A program made the position numbers and the translations under genes. This document shows, piece by piece, positions 34,377 through 45,503 of a stretch of DNA of 64,000 bases; position 1 is the first letter of the stretch, and every line of letters begins with the position of its first letter. This stretch comes from Scedosporium boydii (taxonomy: Eukaryota > Ascomycota > Sordariomycetes > Microascales > Microascaceae). Location: contig NJFT01000184.1 in NCBI GenBank assembly GCA_002221725.1, positions 1 to 64,000 on the forward strand, written 5' to 3'. The notes below the pieces were generated by a model. The model ran no database searches and was not told where the DNA came from. It worked only from the letters and a program-made list of their open reading frames with translations.

Positions 34377-36686
34377 GTTGAATGCGGGTTGGTATGAGAC
34401 TGGACTTTGACAGAAGGTGAAAGGAAAACAGGTAGCAAATCGGACATTACAAGCTGGTGGTGTTTTTGTAGTGAATGGGACTTGGTAGGAAAGGCGAGCG
34501 AGGAGGTCAATTTCAGCGACTGAACATCAAATCGCGAAATTTATTAGATAAGCCACTGAGTGATTCAATACCGGAGAGAAAGAGGAAGGAGGCTCCAGCT
34601 GCCCCCTCTTGCTGTAGGTTGAAGGTGAGGACTCTATGTGTGGAAGGAGCGGCAGGGTATTAATATTGAGCTTACGAAAAGGTAAGTTGATGGTTCCCAC
34701 TTGGTAGAGGACATGTTGGAGTGATCCAGACACAGCCCATGATATCTCTCCACGTCCTCTGCCCTCTCCTTTCTACGCACAAGCCAAACGTATAGCGCTT
34801 TAAAGCCGACTGCATAGAGCTACCTTACGTCACTGTTGAGCTTATCGAGCTTGATAGAGGCCCTGCTAGGCAACATAGCGGTCCTAGCATCGATTTAACA
34901 GCGGCCGAGTCAAGTCGAAGCTCGAATTCTTTGACACTTGAAAGCAGTTGAGGTGTTTGGCCCGCTTCTCCCACGTGTTGGGATAGAGCCGTCAATCAAA
35001 AATCAAACTAGCACCTCCAGACAAAGGTAAACTGAGCACCGATTAAACTTCCCCCAAACCAACAAGGAACCGACAAGGAGCCAACGAGCCTCGCCCCATC
35101 TGTAATTGTAGAACAAGGCCCACAAAGCCCAGACAAGCACCCCGCATAACCAAGGTGCTCTATATAAACCGTCCTCTGTTAGGAGACACCCCTCCCCAGA
35201 AGATGAAGACCAGGGAGACGGCATTGATATGGGCCGTCAGGGATGCAGCGACAAGCAGCCACCGGCAGACGTTGGCGAGCGGGACATGGGGCGGGAGGCG
35301 GAGCAATATTGATCAATATTCTAAAAATAAACTCGGCAGAACTCAAGGGCACGTGATCTAGGAAATATGCTAGGAAGAGGCTCAGAAACAGCTTGTTCCT
35401 TCGTACTTCGTAAAATCTCACAAAAGCGTTGATCTTTCCAGTCAGGATTCAACAATGAAACGTGAGCAGACCGTCTTGTTTAGACTAGTATGCTCGTGAA
35501 TCTGGTCCGTAAAAAGGACTTGACAACACAACAGCGAATTCAGCCACCTAATTATACCGAGACTGGAACGCACCATAAGGTGGCCTCATGTGATGGGCAG
35601 GGCAGACTCGCACATGCTCCTTGCTTGATATGATTGATTCAGCGTGCACGTGAATGTCACAGCAGAGTGCCTCGCTCGATCGATGTCCTCAATTTAAGCC
35701 CGTCTCCACTACCTTTTGTCCACTAGTGTGCTCCGTCCACAGGTGCCGAGGTGCTTCGTGCATTTCAGGGGGTCAGCCCATCTCCAGACGCTCTGTGGCG
35801 GCGTGGATGGCTGTGAATTAAACCTATACTTCGTACCAGGGTTTGAAATGTTAAATCGAGAGATGCTCGCCGCCACCGGGTATATCTTAGATCAAGTTTT
35901 ACGAAGGTATATCCTCTAATAATTTATATTGAAAATACTTATTTAGTACCTATGAGGAGATAGGTCATGTGGTGGATCTGATCTCTCAAAATAACATCTC
36001 AAACCCTGGTATAGTAATAATGTGGGTGATCCAATGATTCACCTGCGTCACAGGGGCTCGCTAGTGACCGGGCTGCCCAATCATGCTTCCAAACTCCACC
36101 TGGAGGGATGAAGGAAACGCTCCTTTCAGGGGCCAGCACCGCCACGACAGGGGCTCGAATCTAGGCCACTGGCCAGGCAGAATCGAGAATAGGAAACCAC
36201 TCAGACCAGGAATCGTTGATGGTCATTCTGGTACGAAGTACGAGGTAGTATCCGGAAAGTTAAGATTAGTTCATCACTCCTCCGTATATTGAGCCGTGTG
36301 GAACCACAGGCCAATCGTTTTATGCCAAGGTCGACGGCTTCATTCCTGGGCGTTTTTTTTTTCTTTGTCAAAACGCGGGTGCAGCCCAGACCGCATCCCA
36401 GACTTCGATTGTTGATCCGTTGTGTTTATTCATTCAACCGACACTCCAACTTTTTTTTTTTTTTTTTGGAGGGTTTATCCCCAGTATTGTAACCCGATGC
36501 TGTCCACGAAAACACACACGATAATTACCAAGAGATACAGGATCGGGTTTTCGTTCTCTTTGCCTTCCATGGCTTTGGCACGTCTACCGAACCTTGATCT
36601 CCCCTAATCCGCACTTCCTCTTTTCCCTCTCGGACTCTCGGCCGGCACCCCTTTTCCGGCTCACGAACCCGCACCTCCACTCAATA
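34377..36686. other. Gene-free 2.3-kb region with a MITE-like element and palindrome
   Basis: No coding gene is supported. A perfect 16-bp palindrome AATATTGATCAATATT lies at 35305-35320. A MITE-like inverted-repeat element lies at 35834-36011. T-runs occur near 36350 and 36450-36468. The last few hundred bases are the promoter of the glycosyltransferase. Confidence 0.5.
35834..36011. repeat. MITE-like element with about 30-bp terminal inverted repeats and TA ends
   Basis: The left end TACCAGGGTTTGAAATGTTA (35834-35853) is matched, reverse-complemented, by the right end at 35992-36011 with one mismatch. Similarity continues inward through GAGAGAT after four mismatched bases. The 178-bp unit starts and ends with TA, as expected for a non-autonomous Tc1/mariner-type element. 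It has no coding capacity. A second, outer 13-bp inverted pair, TACTTCGTACCAG (35827-35839) and its complement (36228-36240), suggests a larger or nested element of about 414 bp. Confidence 0.7.
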
Positions 36687-37952
36687 ATGGCCTTGGCCCG
36701 GTCCTTCTCTCCCAGCTCCCGCCGGATATGGTCCTCGACAAAGTGCCTCCCGAAACCCTTCGTCCGCCTCGCGGTTGTTTGCCTCCTCTGCACCATTTTC
36801 GTCATTTACCTTTCCACACGACAACCACCTAACCACCCGCCCTTCAAGCCGCCACACCTCGACCTTACCATCAATGGACAAAATATCCACCAAGTCCCGA
36901 CGCTATACCCGCTACACCCCTTTCCCCACACACCGATCCAGAAACCGCTGGAGGACGAGAATGACACAACGCCGAAACCTTGGCTGACCGCGGTCGTCAG
37001 CGCCGCGTGCGATGTGGAACGACGCATGCTGATCCGGTCAACATGGATGCACTTATACCGAGACCTGCCCTTCGACAGACGCTTCGTCGTTTCGAACCCA
37101 GGCCCGAACTGGACCGAGATCGTGGCCATGGAGAATCGCACGTTTGGGGACATGATTGTTCTAGACCACCTACAGGAGGACCACATCACCGCGAATACTG
37201 TCAAAACGCTCGAGCTCTATAAATGGCTTCTCGGCCAAAATCGCACCTACGAATTCGTTTCCAAGATCGATACGGACCTTTGGCTTAACGCCCGTGGGTT
37301 TTGGGACAGGTTTCTCGCTCCGAGGCTATCTATTGACGAGGAAGGTCGCGTTACCAGCGCAGTGGAGAGGACGATAATCGGGCAGCTCTATTACAACCAA
37401 GGTCTCACATTTCCACACGGATCAATGTACACGGTGACATGGGATATCGTGGAGCTCCTGGTCGAGCTCCAGAACCAGTTCAACGTCGTGGTGCCCGAGG
37501 ATATGGCGGTCGGCCTGCTCATGCTCAAGGGGCAGCAGAGGGTCAACTTTGTCAACTTTAGGGGCACGGAGAAATTCGACTACGCCGATGGCGACTCACG
37601 CCAGGATGGGACGGCGTGGGCGAGGGAGGCCACACATTCACAAGGGAGCCTGCATGCGCTGTCTGGGGAGGATGTGATTGCCGTGCACCAGCTCAAAGAC
37701 AAGACGTTGTGGTTCAAGGTGGCGGAGTGTTTTGATGAGAGTGGGCTCAAGAAGATGTCTGACGGGCCTGAGGGGAGGCCGAGTAATTTAATGCTCTGGC
37801 ACGACTTTTGGCACTGGATGGGCGTGGACGGGCCGCTGAGGCCAAGAGTCGACAGGATACCCCAGCATTTCTGGAGTGAAGAGAATGGTAGTTGGATAGT
37901 TGATGGTGTGTGGAACATGGGCAAGACGAAAACGGGATACATAGAAGCGTAG
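36687..37952 (+). CDS. Type II membrane glycosyltransferase, GT31 (galactosyltransferase-like)
   Basis: I chose the ATG at 36687, since the open frame upstream of it has no ATG. The single exon gives 421 residues. A short basic cytoplasmic N-terminus is followed by one signal anchor (VRLAVVCLLCTIFVIYL), a proline-rich stem, and a catalytic domain in the Golgi lumen. GT31 marks are VERRMLIRSTW, DHLQEDHITANTVKTLELYKW, the metal- and nucleotide-binding KIDTDLW (DxD), and EDMAVG. The donor is probably UDP-galactose or a related sugar nucleotide; the acceptor is unknown. Many filamentous fungi have lineage-specific members of this family. Confidence 0.85.
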   Translation: MALARSFSPSSRRIWSSTKCLPKPFVRLAVVCLLCTIFVIYLSTRQPPNHPPFKPPHLDLTINGQNIHQVPTLYPLHPFPHTPIQKPLEDENDTTPKPWLTAVVSAACDVERRMLIRSTWMHLYRDLPFDRRFVVSNPGPNWTEIVAMENRTFGDMIVLDHLQEDHITANTVKTLELYKWLLGQNRTYEFVSKIDTDLWLNARGFWDRFLAPRLSIDEEGRVTSAVERTIIGQLYYNQGLTFPHGSMYTVTWDIVELLVELQNQFNVVVPEDMAVGLLMLKGQQRVNFVNFRGTEKFDYADGDSRQDGTAWAREATHSQGSLHALSGEDVIAVHQLKDKTLWFKVAECFDESGLKKMSDGPEGRPSNLMLWHDFWHWMGVDGPLRPRVDRIPQHFWSEENGSWIVDGVWNMGKTKTGYIEA

Positions 37953-39087
37953 GGCGCGAGGCGGTTGTTGCATCAATGGTTTTTAGATATCCTTGTATAC
38001 TTTTAAGCGATAGCATTATAATAGCGATTCCTTTTCTATTCAGAACTATTTATTTATGAATGTGTCAAAGAGACTGCGCCGTCTCAGCTTCGCGTGCGGT
38101 GTAGGTTTCCTCCCTGTTCTCTGGTGTAAGTCGACAATCCGATAGCTTGATCCTCAAACGAACACGCTGCTTCTCCGTGATAAGTTCCCGTCCTCTATTG
38201 TAAGGGCGTATCCTGATACTTTCACCATATCAAGTCGTCGGGTAGTTAGTACAATAGTGTCGAGTGGTGTTCGACGATGCAGACATGCCCTCTCCATCAA
38301 CACTCGTTCGGATGAGCATGCTCTAAACTCGCACACGAGGCACAGCCCGGCGATTGCGCAGCTTCCATGGCGTAATCGTAACACTCCAATCCTTACTGCG
38401 TCACTCGTTAGAGCATAAAACATACGTGTAGAAGGCTAGCATTGGTGCCAAGACTCGTATCAGAAAAGATGCAGGCAAGTGAACGTGGATTTATGTGGCT
38501 GAGCTGCTGAGGTGGATCGTTGATGTTTCACCACTTCGACTGGCCAACATGGACGACAGTCGCGACACTTCATTGATGCTTACAAATTCTAAAACTATTC
38601 TCACGCATATGCTTTCACGTGTAGTTCTCGGACTCCTCAGAGTCCTCACCCCGCAGGAAATGCAACTTCGAGAAGTGTAACGGCTAGTATACGCCTCAAA
38701 CCTAATACACTACTACTAATTAGCCCGAAGTTCTAAGCGCGGTCATCCTGTCAAATCCTGCACCGTGTGCTACGCATCTCGCATGGTCTCATAGAAAGTC
38801 AACGAGCACTGCCTGTACGTCAAGTCGTCACTTCACATCTCCTTCGGTCAAAATCAGGAGATACTAGATCCCCATGCCGCTACCGAGCAGCCCCTACGAA
38901 TAGACCCAAGGATTGGCTTGCTCTTAGAAACGGATTTGCGGAGTGTCACGGCCAAAGGTTTAACTGTAGGAGACTTCGGGCAAAGCCATTTATCACCAGA
39001 AAGACACAATCAATAAGCTTTGTCCAAATTATATCGTTGTTCACAACTGCCACGACCTGGCCTTGGACCATTGTCACTGCCCGGAAG
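37953..39087. other. Intergenic region, no gene seen
   Basis: Frames at 38154-38423 (minus) and 38495-38680 (plus) have no ATG context, splicing or family features to support them. An open extension upstream of 39088 in the next gene's frame (from 38767) lacks protein-like composition, so I did not use it. Confidence 0.45.
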
Positions 39088-40363
39088 ATGGCAGATCTCC
39101 TGAATATCGTCAACGATGATTCCCGTCCTCAACCGTTGATGATGTCTGTCGAATCGCTCGGACCGAACCATAAGGGCCATCTCGTCAATGCAGTCACGAA
39201 TGTCCTCTCCACAGATATCGCCAAGGCAACGTTGGCGCAAATTGTAGATGGCGCGCCAATAGCAACCGTAGAGCTGGATCAATACGGCGGTTCGCACCTT
39301 CCTTATCTCCATCCGCTTTATGAACGACACCAAAGTCTTTGTCCAGGTACAATGGACCGACTGCTGGAGCTGAGTGCGCAATTTAGACCCGATAACCTCA
39401 AACTTGCCGCCGAGGTAATGTTATTGCTTCCATTTCCAGCAAGTTGACAATGGAGTAACGCAGGATCATTAACTTCCTCAAAGGCCCATGCAAGCATTTA
39501 TGACAGCGGCCCCGGGATCAAGAGAGTTCAATACAAGGCTAGTCGAGTTGGTCGCCCGAGCAATACACCAGATCGCCGTCAACCTCAGCAAGTCAGAGCC
39601 CGGTTTTCATAAGGATGACAACTTCACCACCTGGATACCGTCCAAGATGGACGGTTACGAAGATGAACGGACGGCTGCGAGGGTCATGGAAATATACCAA
39701 AGAATAATGCCGCTGAGGACGCTCTTCGTTCACCGTTGGTACACGAACTACGATGGTTACCCCGATGGGGTTCACGATGGTGTTGGGTATTGGGCAGAGG
39801 CTCGTATCCTGGGCGGTGTTGTGTTATTTGATCGGCGTGATCCGGCGAAGATCCCTGATGCCAATGTACGAGGTGGTCCTTTTGTCCTCGCGTCCCCCTT
39901 TCCCCTCCCGCCTCCTCTTTGAAGTACTCCCAGCCTTTGAAAACAAAGCCGAGCGACTAACATCAAACAGCCCAGCGATATTTATTTTCATTCCGACAGA
40001 CTTAACGTCACTTACCGCATCTACTGCCTCCTCGATGAGCAAAAGAGCAAGCTTCTCGAATTTCTGCTTCGTCAGAACGCGGACGAACCTGACTGCCCTC
40101 TGCCGATCCTCGGCGGTGAGGAGAACCGCAAGCGAGTCGACGCCGAGGAGCCCGTCTTGGCGACGGGGATCTACCGAGATCTGTGGGAGAGGAAAGAAAT
40201 TTCGCCGGATGAGGATATTAGGCGGGCGAGGAGGCGTATCATGGATGGGATCAACTACAATAGCTGGGAAGATTTCCAAGCTCCAGTTAGGAGAGGTCGG
40301 AAGATGGAGGATGAGTGGCTTTCTCGCCATTACGGCGATGATGAACAGGGCGAACAAGGATGA
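39088..40363 (+). pseudogene. Unrecognised fungal protein gene with a probable in-frame TAA
   Basis: The model starts at MADLLNIVNDD (39088). Exons are 39088-39414, 39464-39865 and 39971-40363. Introns are 39415-39463 (GTAATG, branch GTTGAC, CAG) and 39866-39970 (GTACGA...ACAG). All junctions are phase 0. Exon 2 has an in-frame TAA at 39470-39472, just after the acceptor; coding then runs on cleanly. The product would be soluble, with no membrane segment or signal peptide. It has an aromatic-rich middle (HRWYTNYDGYP, WAEARILGGVVLFDRRDP) and a charged C-terminus (DEDIRRARRRI). I do not recognise a named domain. If another acceptor beyond 39472 is used, the gene may be intact. Confidence 0.5.
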
Positions 40364-41326
40364 TTATATATCGAAACTGGGAGCTTGGTAAATGGTTAAT
40401 GAGTGCATCAACGATTGATCTTTGCATCTGTGACTACCGAAGTAAACACAACAAATTCTAGGACAATCAGCTTCGGGGAAAGTTTCGTGGTTCTCCAGTT
40501 CATTTGCCCCCTCGTCTGCACCTGTGTAATAGCCCATCCAGCGACGTGTAACGATGCATTTAAAAGCAGCCGATATGCCCGCAAAGTGACATGAGCAGAT
40601 ATTAATACTTGTAGATTCAGGAGAGGGTCTTGGTGGAATCGTGGGAGGTCTCGAGTTTCCCGGATTCGTTGCGTTGGAGCCTCCAGGGAAATTTAGAGAC
40701 CCTAGTAATTGCTAGTAATTGCGGGCGGCCAATCAAATAACTCTATTTCCTGACCACATTCCGTTTTTGTCCATCCGTGGTTCGTGTGTTTTGCCCTTGA
40801 TCTTGATGCTCCTCGTTGCTTCTGCCTTGAGCTTCGATACCAGGTAAAGAGTGTCAAAGGGACGAAGAATGAAATCTGAAAGGTAAGAAGACGTTAAAAG
40901 AGAACTGGATGCCAGGGTCGGTTTAAACTGAATGGAGGGATCTAGAGGCAGTGGACTCTATCTTTGTCTTTGTGTTTTACGATGGATTCCTCTGAAAGTG
41001 GTATGCAGACCTCCTTTGTGTTTGGTTTTCCGAAATTTGCCTGTTTCCCGGGGGTATAAATGCAGATGTCTTCTCCAGGTTGCAGGATGAGTATTACTCT
41101 CTACCAAACCAAAGCTGGTTGTCCTGCAACACACTTAATTTTACGATTTGGCCTCCTTGACCAACAAAGTTGGATAACGACTGAAAGCCTACGAAGGTGC
41201 ATCAACCAGGGTTGGTTAGTTGTCTCTATCTACCATCAAGAACTATTGTACAGCATTGCCGTTAACAACCAGGATTGATTGTTCTCATTTTACAGTTAAG
41301 GAACAGCTACGATTGCTTTTTACACA
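40364..41326. other. Upstream region of the orphan gene, part of a diverged duplicated segment
   Basis: No gene is supported. From about 40780 to 41080 the order of short blocks matches that at about 43600 to 44020: AAAAGAGAACTGGA, then CTGAATGGA, then a TCTTTGTGTTT-like stretch, a GATTCCT block, and CAGATGTTTTCTC or CAGATGTCTTCTC. This points to an old duplication. Its terminal limits and target duplications could not be seen. Confidence 0.45.
40893..40936 (+). repeat. Diverged 44-bp dispersed repeat, copy A
   Basis: The unit begins GTTAAAAGAGAACTGGATG and ends AAACTGAATGGA. It shares both ends with copies at 43694 and 43784, with a variable centre. Confidence 0.5.
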
Positions 41327-42313
41327 ATGGCTTTTCCAGATGACCAAGTGCCCATTTCGTCGAAAGACGATGGTATCGAGTCGGGACTAGGTGATGGCGG
41401 AGCCGCCATTATTTTCGTTTTCGTCGATGGTATCGATCTCGAGGCGAGTCCAGAAACCAGTAACGCTACAAAGCTTTTCGTTCAGGCCGCTAGCAGCGGT
41501 CAATACCAGGATTGGGATGTTGTTGATTGCTTTCCCACCGAGGCTGGTGTGGAAGACCCCGAGGACTGGTCATCTAGGTGGGAGAAGCCGTATGCCTCTC
41601 GGCTTTTGGGGAAAGCACGGAGTCTTCGGAGGAACTCTCTTCTTTTATGTCACAATCCCGATGGGGGTGTTGTTGACGGCAGATCTCTTTTACCCGATGA
41701 TATAAGTTGGATTCGGCTTTGTTTTGTTTTTGACGAGGAGCATGAGCAGGCTGAAGCTTTGGGTGAAGTTCCTGGAGTTATGTTGGTTGCCAGTCGGCAG
41801 TGGCCTAGCGGCGTCGTACACCCATTACAAGGCGGTTTGGGCAAAGAGTTCGTCTTTTTGCCTCCATGTGTTCGGGCGGTCCCGGACGGAGGACTTGTTT
41901 CCTGCATTGGTTATCTTTCTAGAGCTACGGGCAAGGGGTGTTTCCCATCAGTGGGAGATTTGGACGTTGTTTTTTATGGTCTGAAGCGCGAGTTTTGTTC
42001 ATCGATGCCTGCCCTTTTTAGGCGAACGCGTAGCGCGGAGTTTCCTTGTTATCATGGTCGTTTGCACGTTGCTGGGGGCTCGTTTCACGTTTCGGCTCTC
42101 GTTGTGAGGCTGAAGGATTTAGAGTCGGAGACTTTGCTTCTGTGGCCATTCGAGCAGGCTTTTGAGAGAGGCCTTGATGGCACTTCTTCGAGTTATGGTA
42201 GTGGGAAGCCCGAGGTAAAGCTGCTGGCTGGATTGCTATCGCAGCCAGTTTGGCTTTGCAGGGCTGAGGAGGACGGATTGAAGGAAGAGGCATCGAGTTG
42301 TGTGGTGATGTAG
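41327..42313 (+). CDS. Orphan hypothetical protein, 328 residues
   Basis: A single long frame begins with the ATG at 41327 in the context CACAATGGC and ends with TAG 42311-42313. I recognise no domain, signal peptide or membrane segment. The N-terminus is acidic (KDDGIESGLGDGG) and the middle is rich in short hydrophobic strands (AAIIFVFVDGIDLE, LLLCHNPDGGVVDGRSLLPD). Codons in this frame are unusually rich in G and T on the coding strand compared with neighbouring genes. The frame is intact over 987 bases in an otherwise gene-poor, repeat-bearing stretch, which favours a real gene, but transcription is unproven. It could be a lineage-specific gene or a domesticated mobile-element fragment. 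Confidence 0.45.
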   Translation: MAFPDDQVPISSKDDGIESGLGDGGAAIIFVFVDGIDLEASPETSNATKLFVQAASSGQYQDWDVVDCFPTEAGVEDPEDWSSRWEKPYASRLLGKARSLRRNSLLLCHNPDGGVVDGRSLLPDDISWIRLCFVFDEEHEQAEALGEVPGVMLVASRQWPSGVVHPLQGGLGKEFVFLPPCVRAVPDGGLVSCIGYLSRATGKGCFPSVGDLDVVFYGLKREFCSSMPALFRRTRSAEFPCYHGRLHVAGGSFHVSALVVRLKDLESETLLLWPFEQAFERGLDGTSSSYGSGKPEVKLLAGLLSQPVWLCRAEEDGLKEEASSCVVM

Positions 42314-43693
42314 TGTCAGATTGAACGGGTGTTGCAGTTGGAGACGAGTGGCAAGTTGGGTAGACTACAAATAGATTTTGTTTCTGAGTCTATGTTCTAA
42401 CCTTGGCTGCGATGGGAGGCTCTTTTCTCCTCCTTAACTTTGTTCATAGAAAAGGGCGCCCCGTGGCCCCAAGGTCACGGTGCTCTTTATGTGTAGTGAT
42501 AGAGATGCTTCGAGTTTGTATGGGGGTGTTGGGGAGCCCGCGACTTTGGTGTAACCAATGGGTGACGAGAGGAATCTAGCCTCTAGAGAGGTTTTGGCTT
42601 GGCTTATGGAGCTACGCGACTATCGGTGACGACGGAGCACGGCCCGATAATTTGAGTGAGTGTTGCTGGCGGGCCCGCTGCTATGGTGTCGGCGGTCCAA
42701 CCGCTCGTAGTAGCCGCCGTTGTAATTAGTTTAGTTGTGTTGAGTGTTGAATTGAGCCCTATGACAGCTGGTTTTGCGAATGCTGATGGGTATTATGTTC
42801 TTTCCTCACTTTACAGGGGTCTCTAGAAGATGTGCTAACTGGTTGTCAAGCCTATACATCGGCGATCTCGATAAGCTCGAGTTGTTGCGGCAGGCTGTTC
42901 CTTCAGCTTGGGTGCCTTCTTCTGAGATCTCGACGAATTTATTCAGTGCAGAAAGAAATAGAGTTTGCTCACCGCAGTTGGACATCGAATACATCGATCA
43001 AGAATATTCAACCCATTAACCCACCAGTAGACCCTATTTTTAACTCAAGATTAGTATTGGAGTACGGTGCTCTGCTTTCCATGCCCTCCATCTGCCCAAG
43101 AGCTGATTTGTAAGACCCCAAGCCTAAGTCACCTCAGCTCACGGGGTCACCACACAGAGCGCCTAAGTTTTTCGTGCCTCAATGTATTAAAAGGCTCTTG
43201 CCCTTGACCCTTAAGAAATCAACACCGCGAGGCGCTTCTTCATGCCACTGGCGCTCAAGTCACCAAAACAGTCAATGATTCTCTGCTGAAGCTCTTCTTA
43301 AGGAGAGTTCCTCCATCAGCACAATGACGAAGAGCAGGCGAAACTGATCGAAACCCAGTTAAGATGATACGCAGGCAGAAGGGTTAATGGCCTACTTCCG
43401 CCAGAAGCTCAAGGCCACCGCTGGGGGGGGATCAACGATTCTATCGGATCCGAAGAAATAATCTGGATAAGAAAGACCTTGTGAGATCCTGCTCATTAGA
43501 CGAGGGTTTGAAGAAGACCCCTGGTAGATTCTAATTTAGGCTAACAACTGCGGCCGTCTACTTTTTGGCCGCATTCCTATGTTCATTCATCCCGGGTCTA
43601 TATGTTCCTACCTTCATCTTCATACTCTCTTCATTGTTTCTACTTTGGACTCTTGGTGCTAAGTGAAGAGTCTTGAGGGCATGAAGAATGGAG

Positions 43694-43737
43694 CTTAAAA
43701 GAGAACTGGAAGGAATGTACAATTAGGACTGAATGGA
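43694..43737 (+). repeat. Diverged 44-bp dispersed repeat, copy B
   Basis: It begins CTTAAAAGAGAACTGGAAG and ends GGACTGAATGGA. It is closest to copy C, 47 bp downstream, and to copy A at 40893. Confidence 0.5.
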
Positions 43738-43783
43738 TACATCTATAAGGGATGGGGAATACAGTCCGAATGGTAAAAAGGTA

Positions 43784-43826
43784 CTGAAAGAGAACTAGAA
43801 GGAATGGGCGGTTAAAGCTGAATGGA
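43784..43826 (+). repeat. Diverged 44-bp dispersed repeat, copy C
   Basis: It begins CTGAAAGAGAACTAGAAGG and ends AGCTGAATGGA. With copy B it forms a short direct repeat. Confidence 0.5.
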
Positions 43827-45503
43827 GAGGTGATACATCCTATCTTCGTGTTTCCTCCTTTGCTGCGCCCGATTCATTGAGAAGTCTTTTCTTATTACCT
43901 CTATCATTGTTCTGCTTTTGCAATAGATTCCTTTGGATGAAGAAAGCAGCACTCCTTTTCGTTTAGTTTTCTAAAAATTCGTTTGTTGGCCTGAAGTATG
44001 TAAACAGATGTTTTCTCGCCGTCGTAGGCTGCCTTCTACTTTCCACACCACATCTACATTTAGTGTTCTTAGGATCAATCAACACGATAGCCTTTTCCTT
44101 TTTTCCTGTTTCCAGCCAACGAGAGCGGATAGTCTACCTCGCAGAGGTCTCACTTTCGATTGTCCAGATAGGTATGCTCTGCAAGCTGTGTTGCAACTAG
44201 AGGCATGACTATCCTGTGGGTATGCCAGTTGACCTCTAACTGACCTCTTAACTTAAAGTTACGATTCTTCCAGTACCTGAATAATCGAACAATTAGACAA
44301 ATGTTCGACTTAGAATCAAAGACGAGTTTACAATGGGGTTGTGTAAGTTTCTGATTCAGGAGAATAGCTCCATATTTCGTAGAGTCGAAACTAATTTTTA
44401 TTGGTTAGCTGCTGAAGCTCAGAATAAGATTCTCGCTGCGCTAGATAAGCGTGAGCGGTGGTGTTATGATCGTGCCATGGAGTGTGCTCGGGGCGTTTGG
44501 AACCGCCCCAAATCGTTCTGGAGATTTGGTGCAGCTAAATGATAGTTCAACGGAGTTCAACGGAGTTCAAGGGGGAAGGAGAGTTATCAGGTTGGCCAGG
44601 GGGATCGGAGGACGGCTCAGTTGTGATGGTTCCGGAGGCACATCAACTATCAACTATAAAAAGGAAGGTTTTTGGCGCGAAGCTGTAGTCTTCTTTGCAA
44701 GAAACTCTCACTCTCAAACTGATGTAGAGTTCGTTCTGGCTTCGACTCTCGTCCTTTCTTTCTTTGAATGCCTTCTCAGCCACCGCATAGCTGAGATTTG
44801 GAGTTTCAAATTGCTCCCTCTCCCAGCATAACTATTGTGAAGAACCATCGCCCCAGGCATCCCCATCATCCCAGTGAAGACTACCGTATTGGGACCAGCC
44901 GATTGGTTTGCGGGAAGTAGAAGGAGCCAGAACTCATTGGTTGTCAGAGACTGATGGGGTTACAGGAAGACCCCTTGCTATACTCCTCTGTGATGCCTTC
45001 AAAGTTGAGCATGTAGACTTCATTTTTTCTTCGCGTTTAGCTTGAGTATTTCGGTCATTGTCTTAACTACACACTCGACCTCCAGACCGTTGAGACCAGA
45101 GAGGCGGTCCTGTCGCCGTTGATCTCCTGAGGGTTACCGGCGCTGTAGGGACGAATCCTCAGTCGACGCCATGGCCGACGACGCTTTGGACTTCGCTTGC
45201 GTAGTAGCAAGACACAGGAGTAGGAATATGGGTGCAAACCTGGAAACTGTAGGCCATCTCTGCTCTTCGAATGAATTCTGCGTATGTGGAAAAGGTTGTG
45301 CTTAAGAGATAATGCGTTGATGTAGGCAAGGGAAAGGGGAGACATGCTGCGTTCGAAGAGATGAAGAGAGGGGATGTAAATGGCGGAGGTGGGACTGTTT
45401 TTCAGGGATCTCTAACGGATCGAACCTATCAATCGTGCCTGCCTTCTAGGTAGTCTTCTCCCAGTGGGTTGACGATCGTACTTTCCTAAGCCACCTCGAC
45501 GCT

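Larger units (their letters stand above)
42314..45503. other. Gene-poor 3.2-kb region with diverged repeats, no firm gene
   Basis: Short frames occur at 42774-43019, 44333-44542 (ATG start, 69 residues, tryptophan-rich) and 44451-44831, but none has recognisable features. The segment from about 43600 to 44060 is a diverged copy of the region before the orphan gene. A short local repeat (TTCAACGGAG, twice, then TTCAAGGGGG) lies near 44547-44576. An 8-G run lies near 43420. Confidence 0.45.

Noticed and set aside
42314..45503. tRNA, 5S rRNA or CRISPR-like arrays in the gene-poor regions
   Set aside because: None was recognised by eye in this or the other gene-free stretches. Only diverged repeats without regular spacing were found; a covariance-model scan would settle it.
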